Assembly: GCA_021824145.1 (NCBI GenBank)
Contig: JAKALM010000001.1
Location: 248,001 to 312,000, forward strand
DNA: 64,000 nucleotides
Direction: 5' to 3'
From: Bacteroidota bacterium
Lineage (GTDB): Bacteria > Bacteroidota > Ignavibacteria > Ignavibacteriales > Ignavibacteriaceae
The notes beneath the pieces were generated by a model, which ran no database searches, was not told the DNA's origin, and was given only the letters and a program-made list of their open reading frames with translations. The position numbers and the translations under genes are program-made. Positions 62,764 to 64,000 of this stretch are shown piece by piece. The stretch's first letter is position 1. Every line of letters starts with the position of its first letter.

Positions 62764-63288
62764 TTATTTTCGTTCAATTGTTGGTATAGCTTTTTTTATT
62801 CTCTTTGTTAAAATATTTATATAACCAAGCAGCAAAATTAAAACAAAAAGCATAAAAATTAATTTTTGATTATAAGATAAATTTTCTTGATTAAGTAATT
62901 TAGTCCATTCTGTTGAAAATGATGAATCTAGTATTATTGATAATATTCCAATAAAAGCTGCGAATATAAGATAGCCAATATTAATTAATTGAAATATAAT
63001 TATCGAACTTCGTAAATGGTCATTTGCGGTCTTATTTAGCCATATAAAAGTGATTTCTATGAATAGAATATTAGCTATAAATGGTGTAATCAAAACTAAT
63101 AAATAAGTATAGAAACTATTTTGATTATTCATAGGAAAACTTATTTGAAGACTAATTCCATTAAAGGCTAAACTTATATTTTGTTTAATTAATAATAAAG
63201 CTGAAATACCTTTTACAAGTTCATTCAAATAAAGTACAGCAATTAATCCAGTTATAGTACCTAAAATAATCGCAAAAGTTTTATTCAT
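62764..63288 (-). CDS. small multi-pass membrane protein (hypothetical)
   Basis: The 174-residue protein has about four membrane helices (residues ~5-22, 60-85, 97-120, 140-158) and a basic C-terminus (TKRIKKAIPTIERK). A polar loop of about 30 residues after the first helix has a strand pattern (LAFNGISLQISFPMNNQ). No family recognised. It sits between the partial protein upstream and the SDR downstream, probably in one transcript. Confidence 0.6.
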   Translation of the reverse strand: MNKTFAIILGTITGLIAVLYLNELVKGISALLLIKQNISLAFNGISLQISFPMNNQNSFYTYLLVLITPFIANILFIEITFIWLNKTANDHLRSSIIIFQLINIGYLIFAAFIGILSIILDSSFSTEWTKLLNQENLSYNQKLIFMLFVLILLLGYINILTKRIKKAIPTIERK

Positions 63289-63304
63289 AATTTACCTTTT
63301 CAAT

Positions 63305-64000
63305 TTATCTTTCAATCCAGCTTGGCCTTTTGGTTTTGAAATTCGGTGCAATTATCTGATTTGAATATTCTTTAGAAACAACATTTCCCCAATTCCCATT
63401 CTCAGATTTTCCTTCCCATGAATCTTGCAAATTATCATCATTAGTATCAATGTTAAAATTATTATTGTCAATTGTAAACTGAGAAGAAATATTAACTCCG
63501 GCAGCACCATTGGGATTGAAGTTAATTACTTTTACGAAGAAAGTATTTTTACCACTCTTTAAATATTTTTTTACATCCAGCAGTTTTATTCTTTTATGCT
63601 CAACAGTTAGTGAAAGTGTTCTGCGGGCATAAACTTCATCTACAAATTTATTGTTGATATAAAGTTGAGCATACGTATCGCCCATTAATTGAATGTAAGC
63701 TTCTTGTGGAATTTCTTTTAATTCAATTGTCTTTTTAAATTCTGCATTAGATGCAAATGAATCATCGTTCACTTTTACATAAATCCATTTTGATTGAATA
63801 AGCGGGGAGTATAAATTTTTATCTCCACTATTTAATGAATCATTTACTTCTTCAAAGTATGATTCAAGCCGATTGAACTTATCATCTATTAGATTAAGAT
63901 TTGCTTTCTCGTAATATCTCAACCAAAGATTATCATATTCTTTATTTAATTTTTTAAGTGAAGAAATATTATCGGATAAACGGCTTATTAAATTTTTGAT
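63305..64000 (-). CDS. C-terminal part of large protein with coiled coil and carbohydrate-binding-like domain (partial)
   Basis: The frame is open to the right edge, so at least 231 C-terminal residues are visible and the start is outside the window. The first ~75 residues look like coiled coil (ISSLKKLNKEYDNLWLR; KFNRLESYFEEVNDS). The rest resembles a galactose-binding-like beta-sandwich as found attached to glycosidases: AYIQLMGDTYAQLYINNKFV, YLKSGKNTFFVKVINFNPNG. It may be the tail of an exported sugar-active or surface protein. No catalytic motif is visible in this part. Confidence 0.6.
   Translation of the reverse strand: MKNLISRLSDNISSLKKLNKEYDNLWLRYYEKANLNLIDDKFNRLESYFEEVNDSLNSGDKNLYSPLIQSKWIYVKVNDDSFASNAEFKKTIELKEIPQEAYIQLMGDTYAQLYINNKFVDEVYARRTLSLTVEHKRIKLLDVKKYLKSGKNTFFVKVINFNPNGAAGVNISSQFTIDNNNFNIDTNDDNLQDSWEGKSENGNWGNVVSKEYSNQIIAPNFKTKRPSWIER

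Noticed and set aside
1-64000. CRISPR array, tRNA/rRNA genes, insertion sequence or prophage
   Set aside because: No regularly spaced repeats, no transposase or integrase frame, and no intergenic stretch with tRNA-like GC-rich cloverleaf was found on reading the gaps.

Overview
The window is AT-rich bacterial chromosome, densely coded on both strands, from a Gram-negative (diderm) bacterium. The fused lpxC-fabZ gene, the uppS-bamA-skp-skp-lpxD-lpxC/fabZ-lpxA run, paired [FeFe]-hydrogenase and maturation genes, secreted glycosidases and several TolB/propeller-type secreted proteins fit the Ignavibacteria/Chlorobi side of the FCB group best. This placement is inferred from gene content; no rRNA or tRNA gene is visible here to confirm it.

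Layout. 1-7.6 kb is central metabolism: the tail of a sigma-54 activator, a threonine-catabolic pair (tdh-kbl, minus strand), a secreted M14 peptidase, a cytidylate-kinase-like protein and fumC. 7.6-14.3 kb is accessory: a degenerate mini CDGSH reading frame coupled to a multi-pass membrane protein and an unknown 110-residue protein, then two exported alpha-glucan hydrolases (GH31, GH13), a methyltransferase and REP-like hairpins. 14.3-25.6 kb is a complete [FeFe]-hydrogenase island: hydE and hydG on the minus strand, diverging from aspA-hydF, a CheY-like regulator, and NuoE-like, NuoF-like and catalytic HydA subunits, followed by a membrane histidine kinase. 25.6-30.3 kb holds a six-PAS hybrid kinase and an orphan MlaE permease. 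30.4-33.1 kb holds ilvE and a LexA operon whose promoter contains a LexA-like operator and which carries a stand-alone WYL-like protein and a nuclease-fold-like protein of unknown role.

33.2-56.6 kb is mainly envelope biogenesis: undecaprenyl-PP synthase, BamA, two Skp/OmpH chaperones, Lpx enzymes, a LipM-like octanoyltransferase, PanB, the two HldE activities as separate genes, a TamB-like protein, RNase R and a 1058-residue metallopeptidase-propeller-barrel fusion. 56.6-61.1 kb is a housekeeping translation block (prs, rplY, pth, rpsF, ssb, rpsR, rplI, and rpmB on the other strand). The last 3 kb holds a YciO-family protein, an SDR oxidoreductase, a small membrane protein and a partial protein running off the window end.

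The parts most worth a second look are the hydrogenase island (Ser at a conserved H-cluster cysteine position, a short NuoF-type subunit, bracketing two-component proteins, embedded aspartase), the LexA-WYL operon and the 1058-residue fusion. No CRISPR array, insertion sequence, prophage or tRNA was seen.
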